Below the pieces are notes generated by a model, which made no database searches, was not told where the DNA came from, and worked only from the letters and a program-made list of their open reading frames with translations. The translations under genes were made by a program, and so were the position numbers. A stretch of 63,524 bases of DNA from assembly GCA_944389815.1 (NCBI GenBank), contig CALXNS010000105.1, forward strand, positions 1-63,524, given 5' to 3'. The DNA is from an uncultured Victivallis sp. (GTDB lineage Bacteria; Verrucomicrobiota; Lentisphaeria; Victivallales; Victivallaceae). Shown one piece after another: positions 42,866 through 52,645 of this stretch (the stretch's first letter is position 1; every line of letters begins with the position of its first letter).

Positions 42866-42902
42866 AATTCGTATTCTCCTGCCTGCGTCGTCGTTTTTTC
42901 CG

Positions 42903-43631
42903 TCAGCGCCGGTTGCCGAAGAGCCGCAGCAGCATCAGGAAGAGGTTGATGAAGTCCAGATAGAGTTCCAGCGCGCCGTAGATCGCGAGTTTCCGGCCGG
43001 TTTCCGCCTCGATCGCGCCTTCGCCAACGCCGATCGAGAGCTGTTTGATCTTCTGCGTGTCATAGGCGGTCAGTCCGATGAAAATAAAGACGCCGAGATA
43101 ATTGATGATCGTCATCAGTGCGCTGCTCTGCAGAAACCAGTTGACGAGCGACGCGATGATGATTCCGATCAATCCCATGAACGCGAGGTTTCCGATCGTG
43201 GTCAGATCCTTTTTCGTCAGATAACCGTAGAGGCTCATCACGCCGAACGTTCCGCTGGTGATGAAGAACGTCGCCGCAATCGAACGCGGTTCGTAGACCA
43301 GCAAAATGGCCGAAAGCGTCACGCCGTTGAGCGCCGAAAACACCAGAAACATCAAGGTCGCCGCCGCCGTGCTCAACCGTTGGAACGCGGCGGAAAGCCA
43401 GATCACCAGTCCGATCTCCGCCAGGCAGAGCAGGAAGTAGACCATGGGTTTTCCGAGCGTCGCCCTGAGCAGCGCTTCATTGCTCCCGACCAGCAGCGCA
43501 AAACACGCGGTCACTGCAAGTCCCACGGTCATCCAGCCGTAGACGCGGTTGATGAAGTTCGTCTGGGTGAGCGCTCCGTCGTACGCCTCGTAGGCGGCGG
43601 GGGCGCGGTCGTATGAATTGCGGTTCATCAT
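42903..43631 (-). CDS. Bax inhibitor-1/YccA family membrane protein
   Basis: This is a 242-residue protein with seven hydrophobic helices. Family features include FINRVYGWMTVGLAVTACFALLV at the start, the conserved helix around LTAYDTQKIKQL, and GALELYLDFINLFLMLLRLFG at the end. Members act as pH-sensitive ion leak channels or FtsH partners in bacteria. The ATG at 43631 (a second Met follows) is preceded by GAGGAGAA-type sequence. Confidence 0.93.
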   Translation of the reverse strand: MMNRNSYDRAPAAYEAYDGALTQTNFINRVYGWMTVGLAVTACFALLVGSNEALLRATLGKPMVYFLLCLAEIGLVIWLSAAFQRLSTAAATLMFLVFSALNGVTLSAILLVYEPRSIAATFFITSGTFGVMSLYGYLTKKDLTTIGNLAFMGLIGIIIASLVNWFLQSSALMTIINYLGVFIFIGLTAYDTQKIKQLSIGVGEGAIEAETGRKLAIYGALELYLDFINLFLMLLRLFGNRR

Positions 43632-43691
43632 ATTTCATTTCTCCTCAAAAAATGCCGACGGATCATTCCGTATTCCGGCGTGTGCTATTTT

Positions 43692-43719
43692 ATAATAACA
43701 CACGCGCGCGGAATTACAA
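43692..43719 (-). promoter_or_regulatory. promoter of the Bax-inhibitor operon
   Basis: Reading the minus strand: TTGTAA (43719-43714), 16 bp, TATTAT (43697-43692), about 60 bases upstream of the gene. Confidence 0.45.
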
Positions 43720-43737
43720 GAATTTTATGGAAAAAGA

Positions 43738-43766
43738 TTGACATTCATGCAAGATGGCTTTATGTT
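43738..43766 (+). promoter_or_regulatory. moxR operon promoter
   Basis: TTGACA (43738-43743), 17 bp, TATGTT (43761-43766), giving a leader of about 60 bases before the strong ribosome site GAGGAGGG. Confidence 0.65.
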
Positions 43767-43835
43767 AATAACCGCAGGAAGAGGATGAGGATTCATTCCG
43801 TGTCACTATCATATTCTTTGAGGAGGGATGCGATT

Positions 43836-44858
<1,023 letters not shown>

Positions 44859-44923
44859 GGCGTGCCGTCCGGTTGGAAACGTTGTTCTGTTACATCCAAA
44901 GTGTTTGAAAGCGAGGTTCATCC

Positions 44924-45808
44924 ATGCTGCCTCCGGAACTTGCCAAACAAATCCGGCTGCTGGAGATTCGCACCAACCGGGTGGTCGATGAGATCACCGG
45001 CGGCGCGTATCGCAGCGCCTTCAAGGGGCGCGGCATCGAATTCGAGGAGGTGCGCGAATACACCCCCGAGGATGATGTCCGCGACATCGACTGGAACGTC
45101 TCGGCCCGGATGGGGTCGCCCTATATCAAAAAATACGTCGAGGAACGCGAACTGACCGTCCTGCTGCTGGTCGACGTTTCCGCCTCCGGCGCGTTCGGTT
45201 CCGCCGAGAAGAACAAGCGCAGAACCGCCGCGGAACTGGCCGCTCTGCTGGCCTTCAGCGCCGGCCGCAACGGCGACAAGGTGGGGTTGATGATGTTCAG
45301 TGATCAAATCGAACTTTACGTGCCGCCGCGCTCGGGAAGGATTCACACCCTGCGCCTGATTCGGGAGATGCTCGCATTCGAACCGCGTTCGAAGGGGACT
45401 GACATCGATCTGGCGTTGCGGGAATCCACGCAGATTCTCAAGAAGCGCAGCGTCGTCTTTCTGCTGAGCGATTTGATCGCCGACAATTTCGAATCGAGTC
45501 TCAAGATCTTGAACCGGAAACACGACGTGGTTGCCGTGCAGATTTTCGATCCGGTCGAACACCGCTGGCCGTCGCTGCTGCCGGTGGTGGTCGAGGACGC
45601 CGAAAGCGGCGAATTGATCCGGTTCGGCGGCGGGAATCGTTCGCTGCGGCATCTGGATCAGGAACTGGACGCGGCCCGGGCCGAGCGCCGGGAGATCTGC
45701 CGCCGCGCCCGCGTGGATGTGATCGAACTGGAAACCGGCGGCGAGGTGCTGCGCCCGGTGATTGAATTCTTCGCCCGGCGCCGGACCCGTTTGAACAACC
45801 GGGGGTGA
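44924..45808 (+). CDS. DUF58 domain protein (MoxR partner)
   Basis: This is a 294-residue cytosolic protein without membrane helices. The DUF58 signature is REYTPEDDVRDIDWNVSARMGSPYIKKYVEE, followed by a vWA-like domain with LLVDVSASGAFG (a degenerate metal-ion-dependent adhesion site) and VVFLLSDLIADNF. It is likely bound or remodelled by the preceding MoxR ATPase. It is shorter than the DUF58 protein at 4832, which has N-terminal membrane segments. The next gene starts at its stop codon. Confidence 0.92.
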   Translation: MLPPELAKQIRLLEIRTNRVVDEITGGAYRSAFKGRGIEFEEVREYTPEDDVRDIDWNVSARMGSPYIKKYVEERELTVLLLVDVSASGAFGSAEKNKRRTAAELAALLAFSAGRNGDKVGLMMFSDQIELYVPPRSGRIHTLRLIREMLAFEPRSKGTDIDLALRESTQILKKRSVVFLLSDLIADNFESSLKILNRKHDVVAVQIFDPVEHRWPSLLPVVVEDAESGELIRFGGGNRSLRHLDQELDAARAERREICRRARVDVIELETGGEVLRPVIEFFARRRTRLNNRG

Positions 45809-45813
45809 ACATC

Positions 45814-46839
45814 ATGAAAAAATTCTGGAAATTCATAGCCTGGCTGATCGGGTTTCTGATTTTGGCTGCGGTGCTGGCCGTCGGTTCCGGATATCTGTGG
45901 TCGTTCCGGTTGAATTCGGAACCTCTGACGTTTCCGTCGATGGTTGCGGTGGCGCCGCAGGGGGATCTGCCGCTCGACCAGGGGATGCATGTTTCGCTGG
46001 AATTCGAGCTGCCCCTCTGCCGGAAGGTGGAGAAAGCCGTTCTCGAACCCGGCGAAGGCTGCATCGTTGCCGGGGACGTGAAAATTGAGCGCGGACTCTG
46101 GAAATGGTCGCGCCGCGTCTGGCGCATCGAGGGGGAGTTGCGCGCTCTCCGGCCCGGAGAGGTAATTCCCGGGGTGTTGACGTTTGAAATTTCTCCCGCC
46201 GAAAAAGGGGGGGAACCCTTCGTTGAAACGGCGGCGGTTCCCGGGTTCACGGTGCTCCCGCTTCAACTGCCGCCGGATGCGCGTCCCGCCCTGGCCGGTG
46301 CGGTGGATTTTTCCGGTTCGGGGCGGCATGGGAATCTCTGGTGGTGGTTGTTGCTGATTCCCGCGGCGCTTCTCATCTGGTACTGGATGCGTCGCCGTTC
46401 CGGGACGGAGCGGATTCTGCCGCCGTGGGAACGGGCGCTCGCGGCGTTGCGTCGACTTGGAGACGATGTGGCCGGCGGCCGTATTTCGCTGGAGACCGGA
46501 TTCGTCCGGTTGACCGATCTGGTTCGCAATTATCTTGAGGTGCGTTTCGCGTTGCCCGCATCGACCCGGACAACCGCTGAATTTCTGGACGAACTCAATG
46601 ATCCGGCCAGTCCTCTGCCGCCGGAACAGCGTCCGTTTCTCCGGGAATTTCTCGAAATCGCCGATCAGGTGAAGTTTGCCAAGGCGCCGCCGGATGACGC
46701 CCAGTTGCGCAATGCGATGGCCCGCGCCGGAGAATTGATCGCTTCCACACGCGTGCGGGAGGAGGACGGGAGCTCTGAAAACGCGGCGCCCGGAACCGGC
46801 GTGAAGGCGGAACGGGAGGAGGGAGTGCGCCATGTTTGA
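45814..46839 (+). CDS. membrane protein of the MoxR-Bat operon (DUF4381/BatD-like)
   Basis: This is a 341-residue protein with an N-terminal helix (residues 6-27), a periplasmic beta-rich domain (about 28-165), a second helix (WWWLLLIPAALLIWYWM, about 175-191) and a cytoplasmic helical domain with RTTAEFLDELNDP. The layout matches the helper membrane protein found between DUF58 and VWA genes in Bat operons. The family match is from layout and position rather than a clear motif. GGGGGTGA precedes the ATG; a GTG three codons upstream is the alternative start. It overlaps the VWA gene by 8 bp. Confidence 0.72.
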   Translation: MKKFWKFIAWLIGFLILAAVLAVGSGYLWSFRLNSEPLTFPSMVAVAPQGDLPLDQGMHVSLEFELPLCRKVEKAVLEPGEGCIVAGDVKIERGLWKWSRRVWRIEGELRALRPGEVIPGVLTFEISPAEKGGEPFVETAAVPGFTVLPLQLPPDARPALAGAVDFSGSGRHGNLWWWLLLIPAALLIWYWMRRRSGTERILPPWERALAALRRLGDDVAGGRISLETGFVRLTDLVRNYLEVRFALPASTRTTAEFLDELNDPASPLPPEQRPFLREFLEIADQVKFAKAPPDDAQLRNAMARAGELIASTRVREEDGSSENAAPGTGVKAEREEGVRHV

Positions 46840-47845
46840 ATTTGCCTATCCATGGGTTTTATTTTTCCTGCTGCTTTTGATTCCGCTTTATTTTTATCTC
46901 GTCTACTGGAAACGGCGGCCGTCGATCGTGGTTTCGACGGTTCAACCGTTCCGGAAGGCGCGGACGGTGCGGCGGCCTTCTTTTGTGCATTGCTGCATGC
47001 TGTTGGCGGGAGCGGTTTTGATTGTTGCGCTTGCCCGGCCGCGTTTCGGGGATGAAAAGGTGATGATCCGCTCGCAGGGGATTGACATCATTCTCGCGAT
47101 CGACCTCTCCGGCAGCATGGAGGCGATGGACGTCCCCCGCTCGATCACCAGCGGACGGCAGTTGATGGATGCGGTTCGTTCCGGCGAAGTCAAAAATCGT
47201 CTGGAAGTTGCCAAGGACGAGATCCGCCGTTTCATCGAGGCGCGCCCGAATGACCGGATCGGTTTGATCGGCTTTGCTCCGCTTGCATACAGCATCGCGC
47301 CGCCGACGCTCGATCACGCCTGGCTTTTCGCCCATTTGAAGCGGCTTGAACCGGGAATGATCGGCGATGCCACCGGCATTGCTTCGCCGCTCGCCTCCGG
47401 CGTAAGCCGCTTGAAGGATTCCGACGCCCCCCGCCGGGTGCTCGTGCTCTTCACCGACGGGCGCAACACCGCGGAGAACCGTTTGACTCCGGAACAGGCC
47501 GCCGCTCTGGCGAAGGAGTTCAATGTGATCATTCATACGGTCGGGATCGGCAGCCGGAACGCATATGTCATGGTGGACAACGGTTTCATGCCGATTCAGG
47601 ATGAATTCGATGAGGAATTGCTCCGGTCGCTTGCTTCGATTTCCGGCGGCAGTTATTTCCACGCCGAGGATGCCGAGGGCATGCGCAAGGTCATGGATGA
47701 GATCAATCAATTGGAGAAGACCACCATTGAACAGCCGAAGTACATCGAATTCCGCGAATACGCTCCGCGATTCGCCCTTCTCGCGCTCGGTTTGATGGTT
47801 TTAGGGCTGATTGCAGATTGCACCTGGGAACTGCGTCTCCCCTAG
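46832..47845 (+). CDS. VWA domain membrane protein, BatA-like
   Basis: This is a 337-residue protein. Two N-terminal helices (about 8-24 and 50-67) precede a von Willebrand A domain with an intact metal site: DLSGSM near residue 90, then the Thr/Asp of DATGIASPLASG and LFTDGRNTAEN. A C-terminal helix (FALLALGLMVLGLIADC) anchors the end. It is the classic BatA/Bacteroides aerotolerance arrangement; a role in envelope stress or complex assembly is known only broadly. It is the last gene of the MoxR operon; a BatB-type second VWA gene and a TPR gene are absent. Confidence 0.9.
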   Translation: MFEFAYPWVLFFLLLLIPLYFYLVYWKRRPSIVVSTVQPFRKARTVRRPSFVHCCMLLAGAVLIVALARPRFGDEKVMIRSQGIDIILAIDLSGSMEAMDVPRSITSGRQLMDAVRSGEVKNRLEVAKDEIRRFIEARPNDRIGLIGFAPLAYSIAPPTLDHAWLFAHLKRLEPGMIGDATGIASPLASGVSRLKDSDAPRRVLVLFTDGRNTAENRLTPEQAAALAKEFNVIIHTVGIGSRNAYVMVDNGFMPIQDEFDEELLRSLASISGGSYFHAEDAEGMRKVMDEINQLEKTTIEQPKYIEFREYAPRFALLALGLMVLGLIADCTWELRLP

Positions 47846-48160
47846 GCGGGTGGCACCCGCTGGCATGTAACGGCACGTTCGTCGCTGCGCTCCTTCTTGT
47901 GCCGCTGGGGGCTGCCGCCCCCCGGCCCCTGCGTGGTTACGGGAAGGACAGGTCACCGGAGGTGACCGTCGGTCAAGGGCTGTGCCCTTGTGCGGAGTCC
48001 AGAGGGCGCACAGCCCGCTGGCGGGATTGTTAAGGGCGGAGCCCTTGACGTTGCGTTGTCGGCAGCTCCTGCTTCAATGGAAAATTTCCTTCCGTCAAGG
48101 AAGAGAATTTTCCGCTGCCGACAACGGCGCAGCAACCTTTTCAGGTTGCGAGCATTCCGA
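47846..48160. repeat. intergenic block of consecutive hairpins
   Basis: The 454-bp gap after the VWA gene holds at least eight inverted repeats in a row. They include GCGGGTG/CACCCGC (47846-47860), CGGCAC/GTGCCG (47871-47904) enclosing unpaired sequence, GGGGGC/GCCCCC (47907-47922), GGTCACC/GGTGACC (47951-47967), CAAGGGC/GCCCTTG (47974-47990) and AAGGGC/GCCCTT (48032-48046). The largest is a 12-bp stem GTTGTCGGCAGC/GCTGCCGACAAC (48055-48125) enclosing two nested stems. The last is GCAACCT/AGGTTGC (48132-48149). No convincing protein is encoded. It could be a dispersed repeat family, a structured RNA or a complex 3' end. Confidence 0.7.
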
Positions 48161-48237
48161 CCTTTGTTCTCAGCATAATGACTCCCGGACGAATCCAATC
48201 TACCCGATTTTGTGGCGCCGAAAAATCAAAACCCATG

Positions 48238-48266
48238 TTGCAAAATCTCCGCCATGATCCTATATT
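48238..48266 (+). promoter_or_regulatory. zwf promoter
   Basis: TTGCAA (48238-48243), 17 bp, TATATT (48261-48266), 33 bases before the zwf ATG. Confidence 0.68.
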
Positions 48267-48299
48267 GAAGAAATGTGAGAAATCTTCAGAGGTGGAATT

Positions 48300-49778
48300 A
48301 TGCTCGAAAATAATTATTGGCGCGGCAACTTCTGCGTGGAAGTCAATCCGGCTCCGGGAACACTCGTCATTTTCGGCGCATCCGGCGACCTGGCGAAACG
48401 GAAACTTTTTCCCGCACTCTGCCATCTTTATCGCCGCGGATTGCTTCATGAGGAGTCCCGTATCGTCGGCTGCGCCCGGACGGACTATTCCGATGCGACA
48501 TTCCGGGATCATCTGCGCGGCGAATTGAACGGAAATTGTTCGGAATGTGAAAGATTTCTCGACCGCGTTCATTATCAGCGCCTCGATTACGGCGTTCCCG
48601 CCGATTACACCGCCCTCTCCCGGCGGCTGGACGAACTGGAAAGTTCCGGCGAACTTCCCGCCAACCGAACCATTTATCTGGCGATGCCCGCCGCGCTTTA
48701 TCCGGCGATCATCGGTGAACTTTCCCGCGCCGGGCTGTTGACCGAACCCGGCGATGGACGCTGGCGGCATGTGGTATTGGAAAAACCGTTCGGGCGCGAT
48801 TCCGCTTCCGCTGAAGAACTGGATCGTTTTCTGCATTCGCATCTCCACGAAGATCAGATCTACCGGATCGATCATTATCTCGGCAAGGAAACCGTCCAGA
48901 ACATCATGATGCTGCGCTTCGCCAATTTGATCTTCGAACCGGTCTGGAATGCGCATTACATCGACCATGTGCAGTTGACCGTTGCCGAAACGCTCGGCGT
49001 CGAGCATCGCGCCGGATATTACGATCACGTCGGATTGTTGCGGGATATGTTTCAGAATCACATGCTCGAAATGCTCGCGATGGCGGCGATGGAAATGCCC
49101 GGATCGTTTTCTCCCGACGCCGTGCGGGATGAGAAGGTCAAATTGATCGAATCGATCCGCCCTTTCCGGCGTGAAACGTTTGCCGAAGACATTGTGCGCG
49201 GCCAATATCAGGGCTATCGGCAGGAGCCCGGCGTCGCCCCGGATTCCCGGACGGAAACTTTTGTCGCGGCGAAAATCATGATCGACAACTGGCGCTGGAA
49301 GGGGGTGCCCTTTTATCTGCGGTCCGGAAAAAAACTGGCGGCCCGCCGCAGTGAAATCGCAATCGTTTTCAAAAATATTCCCCATTCGATTTTTGCGCCG
49401 ATCCGGGCCGAAGAGATGCAGCCGGACACTCTTGTTTTGCGCGTTCAGCCCGACGAGGGAATGGAGCTGACCATTCAGGCCAAGCAGCCCGGCCCGAAAC
49501 TCTGCATGGGCGGGTTGACCTTGAACTTCCGCTATTCGGACCTCCCCGGCGGCGAACAGTTCGAAGCCTACGAACGGTTGCTGCTCGATGCCATGCTCGG
49601 CGACCAGACGCTCTTCATCCGCAGCGACGTGATCGCCGCGAGCTGGCGGCTCTTCACTCCCGTGCTGGAACACTGGGACGCGCTGCCGCTTGCCGAATAC
49701 TCCCCCGGAACTCAGGGCCCTGATGAAGCCATGCGGCTTTTCGCGGGAACTCAAAGAGAGTGGCGCGAAATCCGGTAA
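48300..49778 (+). CDS. zwf: glucose-6-phosphate 1-dehydrogenase
   Basis: It oxidises glucose 6-phosphate to 6-phosphogluconolactone with NADP+ or NAD+, entering the pentose phosphate pathway. The 492-residue length is normal. Signs are the cofactor loop VIFGASGDLAKRKLFPAL, the EKPFGRD segment, the substrate-binding and catalytic RIDHYLGKETVQN, and the pair RSGKKLAARRSEIAIVFK near the middle. AGAGGTGGAA precedes the ATG. It stands alone, without pgl or gnd. Confidence 0.96.
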   Translation: MLENNYWRGNFCVEVNPAPGTLVIFGASGDLAKRKLFPALCHLYRRGLLHEESRIVGCARTDYSDATFRDHLRGELNGNCSECERFLDRVHYQRLDYGVPADYTALSRRLDELESSGELPANRTIYLAMPAALYPAIIGELSRAGLLTEPGDGRWRHVVLEKPFGRDSASAEELDRFLHSHLHEDQIYRIDHYLGKETVQNIMMLRFANLIFEPVWNAHYIDHVQLTVAETLGVEHRAGYYDHVGLLRDMFQNHMLEMLAMAAMEMPGSFSPDAVRDEKVKLIESIRPFRRETFAEDIVRGQYQGYRQEPGVAPDSRTETFVAAKIMIDNWRWKGVPFYLRSGKKLAARRSEIAIVFKNIPHSIFAPIRAEEMQPDTLVLRVQPDEGMELTIQAKQPGPKLCMGGLTLNFRYSDLPGGEQFEAYERLLLDAMLGDQTLFIRSDVIAASWRLFTPVLEHWDALPLAEYSPGTQGPDEAMRLFAGTQREWREIR

Positions 49779-49830
49779 CGAATCATCCTGTCTCATGGCA
49801 ATGAACGGGAAAAATCTGGGAGAATAGGGA

Positions 49831-51267
49831 ATGTCGCGAAGATTGAACCTGCTGGTTCTGTTGTGTGGTTCTCTGCTGCTGATCCCCGGCGCAGGTGCCG
49901 GATCGGTGACGGCGCTGTTGCGTGACAACGGGAAGGCGTTGCTGAATCCGGGCATGGGCTGGACGATGCATTTTTATTCGAATGTGCCGGAACATTACGG
50001 TTCGAAACTGGAGCCGTCGGATACATTGGAGTGGTTTGAAGGGTGTTCGGTGATCTATTTGCGTTTGCCGTGGGCGTTCCTCGAACCGTCGGAAGGGGAA
50101 TTTCACTGGTCGGTGATCGATACGCCTGCTCAGCGCTGGATTTCACAGGGAAAAAAGGTTGCATTCCGGTTTACCACCTCCGAAAACTGGCTGGAATATG
50201 CGACGCCGCGCTGGGTCGAGGAGGCGGGGGCGAAAATGGTCCGTTACAATTTTCCCACCGGGCCGGCTCCTGACGGCGCCGTCGCCGATCCGGTGTTCGA
50301 CGATCCGGTCTATCTGGCGAAATTGCGCAATTTTCTTCGGGCGGCGGGAGAGAGGTACAGCGGAAATCCCGACGTCGCCTTCATCGATGTCGGGACATTC
50401 GGGTTGTGGGGTGAAGGCCACACGCTGATGACGCAGAAATTGACGCCGGAGGAAAATGAACGGCTCGCCCGGCTCCACGTCGATCTGCATAAGGAGTTCT
50501 TTCCCGATACGCAGCTGGTGATCTCAGACGATGTGATCGGCCCCGAAACTCCGGGAGCGGATTTCCCGCTGATGCGCTACTGCCGAGAGCGCGGGGTTTC
50601 TCTGCGGGACGATTCGATTCTGGTGCAGGCCGGCGAGAAGGCTTATTTTCATGCGGAACTTGCGCAGGCGTTCTGGCCGTCGCTGCCGGTCGTGCTCGAA
50701 CACGAACATTACGGCAACTCCCTCGCAAGCGGTGCATGGGATCCGGAAATCTTGCTGCGCGCAATCGAGCAGTATCACGCAAGTTACATGTCCATTCACT
50801 GGTGGCCGGAAATCGAGTGGCGCGCGAACATCGACGTCATTCGTGCCGCCAACCGCCGCCTCGGTTATCGGATTGTGGCTGCTGAGGTAACGTATCCGGA
50901 AAAAATCGTTCCCGGGGAATCGTTCGGCATTTCGCTTCGGATCGGCAACGCCGGAGTTGCGCCGCCGTACCGGGATCTTTTCCCCGCGTACACCGTGGTT
51001 GATGCGAACGGCGGAATCGTCGGTGTGCTCACCGACGAGACGTTGAATGTGCGTCATCTGCCGGTGGGTGCGCCCGGACAGGTGCCGTTTCAGGAACATG
51101 TTTCGCGGCTGGTGCTCGATGCTCGCGCCCCGGTCGTCAAGCCGGGGAAATATACGCTGCTGTTTTCGATCGGGCGGCGGGACGGGAATCCTGAAATTCA
51201 ACTGCCGCACGACGGAGCCGATTCCCGCGGACGAATTCCGCTGGGCGAGATCGAAATCATCGAATGA
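49831..51267 (+). CDS. secreted DUF4832-type protein, putative glycoside-processing enzyme
   Basis: This is a 478-residue protein. A signal peptide covers residues 1-23 (LNLLVLLCGSLLLIPGAGAG). The N-terminal two thirds look like a TIM barrel of the beta-galactosidase-like class: NPGMGWTMHFYSN, YLRLPWAFLEPSEGEFHWSVIDTPAQRW and IDVGTFGLWGEGH, with Glu near the barrel strand ends. The C-terminal domain after about residue 350 is an immunoglobulin-like sandwich, the DUF4832 arrangement. Activity against a particular glycan is not established; the family has no well-studied member I can name. Start supported by GGGAG. Confidence 0.7.
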   Translation: MSRRLNLLVLLCGSLLLIPGAGAGSVTALLRDNGKALLNPGMGWTMHFYSNVPEHYGSKLEPSDTLEWFEGCSVIYLRLPWAFLEPSEGEFHWSVIDTPAQRWISQGKKVAFRFTTSENWLEYATPRWVEEAGAKMVRYNFPTGPAPDGAVADPVFDDPVYLAKLRNFLRAAGERYSGNPDVAFIDVGTFGLWGEGHTLMTQKLTPEENERLARLHVDLHKEFFPDTQLVISDDVIGPETPGADFPLMRYCRERGVSLRDDSILVQAGEKAYFHAELAQAFWPSLPVVLEHEHYGNSLASGAWDPEILLRAIEQYHASYMSIHWWPEIEWRANIDVIRAANRRLGYRIVAAEVTYPEKIVPGESFGISLRIGNAGVAPPYRDLFPAYTVVDANGGIVGVLTDETLNVRHLPVGAPGQVPFQEHVSRLVLDARAPVVKPGKYTLLFSIGRRDGNPEIQLPHDGADSRGRIPLGEIEIIE

Positions 51268-51285
51268 TGCGATTTATCGCGGGAT

Positions 51286-51792
51286 TCAAGGGTAGATGGA
51301 CCCGCCTTCTCCGAAAAGGGCTTTGCGGAGCAGGCGCCGCACGAGCGGGTTGCCGCTGATCTGCGGATTGCTGCGTATGAAATAACGCCGATCCGGTTCG
51401 TTGTCTTCCAGAAAGGAGTTGAAATAATCGTTGAGCACTTCGCCGACGGCGCCGGAGCGGGAGATTCCCGCCGCACAGTTGATGAAAAGTTCCCGGCTCC
51501 GGTCGATGCGTTTGACGAAATGAACGATCTGCTGCGCGATTTCTTCGTTGAACCGGATGCAGGTGGTGTCCGACTCCGGCGTATTGTCCGTGATGTCATC
51601 GAACTGCAGTTTGAGGATATTCTTTCCTGTGAGCGGAACGGCGCAATTCGGATCCGGTTCGAAGGAGTTGCGGATGGTGATGAAATTTTTACTGCGCCAG
51701 AACTCCGAATCCCGTGATTCGTACAGCGGCAGCGGCGAATCTCCCCGGAAATGTTGACGATACCAGAGCTGGCCCACGACGCGGATTTTCAT
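51286..51792 (-). CDS. protein tyrosine/dual-specificity phosphatase-like protein
   Basis: This is a 168-residue protein. The phosphatase P-loop is FINCAAGISRSGAVGEVL, with nucleophile C106 and R112 (C-x5-R followed by Ser), and a candidate general acid Asp in LQFDDITDN (residues 65-69). A small cytosolic cysteine phosphatase is the best reading; substrate unknown. The ATG at 51792 overlaps the stop of the LOG-family gene (ATGA), so both are co-translated. The tail (NPLVRRLLRKALFGEGG) is conserved-looking but unassigned. Confidence 0.75.
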   Translation of the reverse strand: MKIRVVGQLWYRQHFRGDSPLPLYESRDSEFWRSKNFITIRNSFEPDPNCAVPLTGKNILKLQFDDITDNTPESDTTCIRFNEEIAQQIVHFVKRIDRSRELFINCAAGISRSGAVGEVLNDYFNSFLEDNEPDRRYFIRSNPQISGNPLVRRLLRKALFGEGGSIYP

Positions 51793-52412
51793 TTTCGCAC
51801 CGCTGCCGGGGCGACGCATTCATCCGGAGTGACCGAACCGGCAAGCTGCCGGAACAACTCCTCCGGAGTCGAACCGACCTTCAGGAGTTCCCGGTGCCGG
51901 GCACTGACGAATCCCTCATCGATGCTTCGTGCAATCAATCTGAGCAGCGGATCGAAAAAACCGTTGACGTTGAGGATTCCGACTGGAAGTTTGTGGCCGC
52001 CGGAACGGATTTTCCGCAGCGCGAGCGCATCGAAGAGCTCGTCCCACGTGCCGAAACCGCCGGGCAGCGCGATGGCCGCGTCCGCTCTCCGGAGCATTTC
52101 CGCTTTCCGTTCGGCGAGGGTTGCGCTTACGAGACACTCCGTCAGACCGGTGTGGCGGAGTTCGCCGGAGAGCCCGGAAGTGAACACTCCGGTCACGGCG
52201 CCGCCGTTCTCCAGAACCGAATCGGCCAGAATCTTCATGAGTCCGGAATTGCTTCCGCCATAGACCAGCGTGATCGCGTGCGCGGCGAGAAATCGTCCGA
52301 GCCCGGCGGCCGCGTCGGCGTAAACCGGATCCGCCGGAAGACGGGATGAACAATAAACCGCAACCGATCGAATACGGGAGATTTTTCGTTCCAGAGCTGT
52401 TGTGTTCTTCAT
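51789..52412 (-). CDS. LOG-family nucleotide phosphoribohydrolase (TIGR00730)
   Basis: This is a 207-residue Rossmann-like protein with the two signature segments of the LONELY GUY family: YGGSNSGLMKILAD and the nucleotide/ribose-binding PGGFGTWDELFDAL. Members hydrolyse cytokinin riboside or other nucleoside 5'-monophosphates to base and ribose 5-phosphate; in bacteria the AMP or pyrimidine-nucleotide activity is usual. It pairs with the phosphatase-like gene by ATGA overlap. Confidence 0.93.
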   Translation of the reverse strand: MKNTTALERKISRIRSVAVYCSSRLPADPVYADAAAGLGRFLAAHAITLVYGGSNSGLMKILADSVLENGGAVTGVFTSGLSGELRHTGLTECLVSATLAERKAEMLRRADAAIALPGGFGTWDELFDALALRKIRSGGHKLPVGILNVNGFFDPLLRLIARSIDEGFVSARHRELLKVGSTPEELFRQLAGSVTPDECVAPAAVRK

Positions 52413-52578
52413 TTCATATCCGGATTTTTTGGGGTGGGAGGGGTATGGGGTTCCGAAGATTGATTGTTCACGGCGGCGAAGTCAAGTTTATCACATCCCG
52501 GAAGGAAATGCAAGCGCGGCGCGGGAAATTTCCCGGAATTTCTCATGGGGCGATCCCGGCGAAAATCATTCCGGCGGT

Positions 52579-52607
52579 TTGAAAACCATCCTCCTTCAGG
52601 ATATATT
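52579..52607 (+). promoter_or_regulatory. promoter of the GH78-hisA operon
   Basis: TTGAAA (52579-52584), 17 bp, TATATT (52602-52607), 38 bases before the GH78 ATG. Confidence 0.6.
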
Positions 52608-52645
52608 TACCGGAAGCGAACAACAAATGCGGTGATGCAGCAATC

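Noticed and set aside
47818..48257. Short overlapping open frames in the hairpin block before zwf
   Set aside because: They share Arg/Pro-rich composition produced by the palindromes and lack ribosome sites, so I treat the block as non-coding repeat.
52346..52582. Small rightward open frame between the LOG gene and the GH78 gene
   Set aside because: It overlaps the LOG gene start region on the opposite strand, has no domain and no promoter; it is probably chance.
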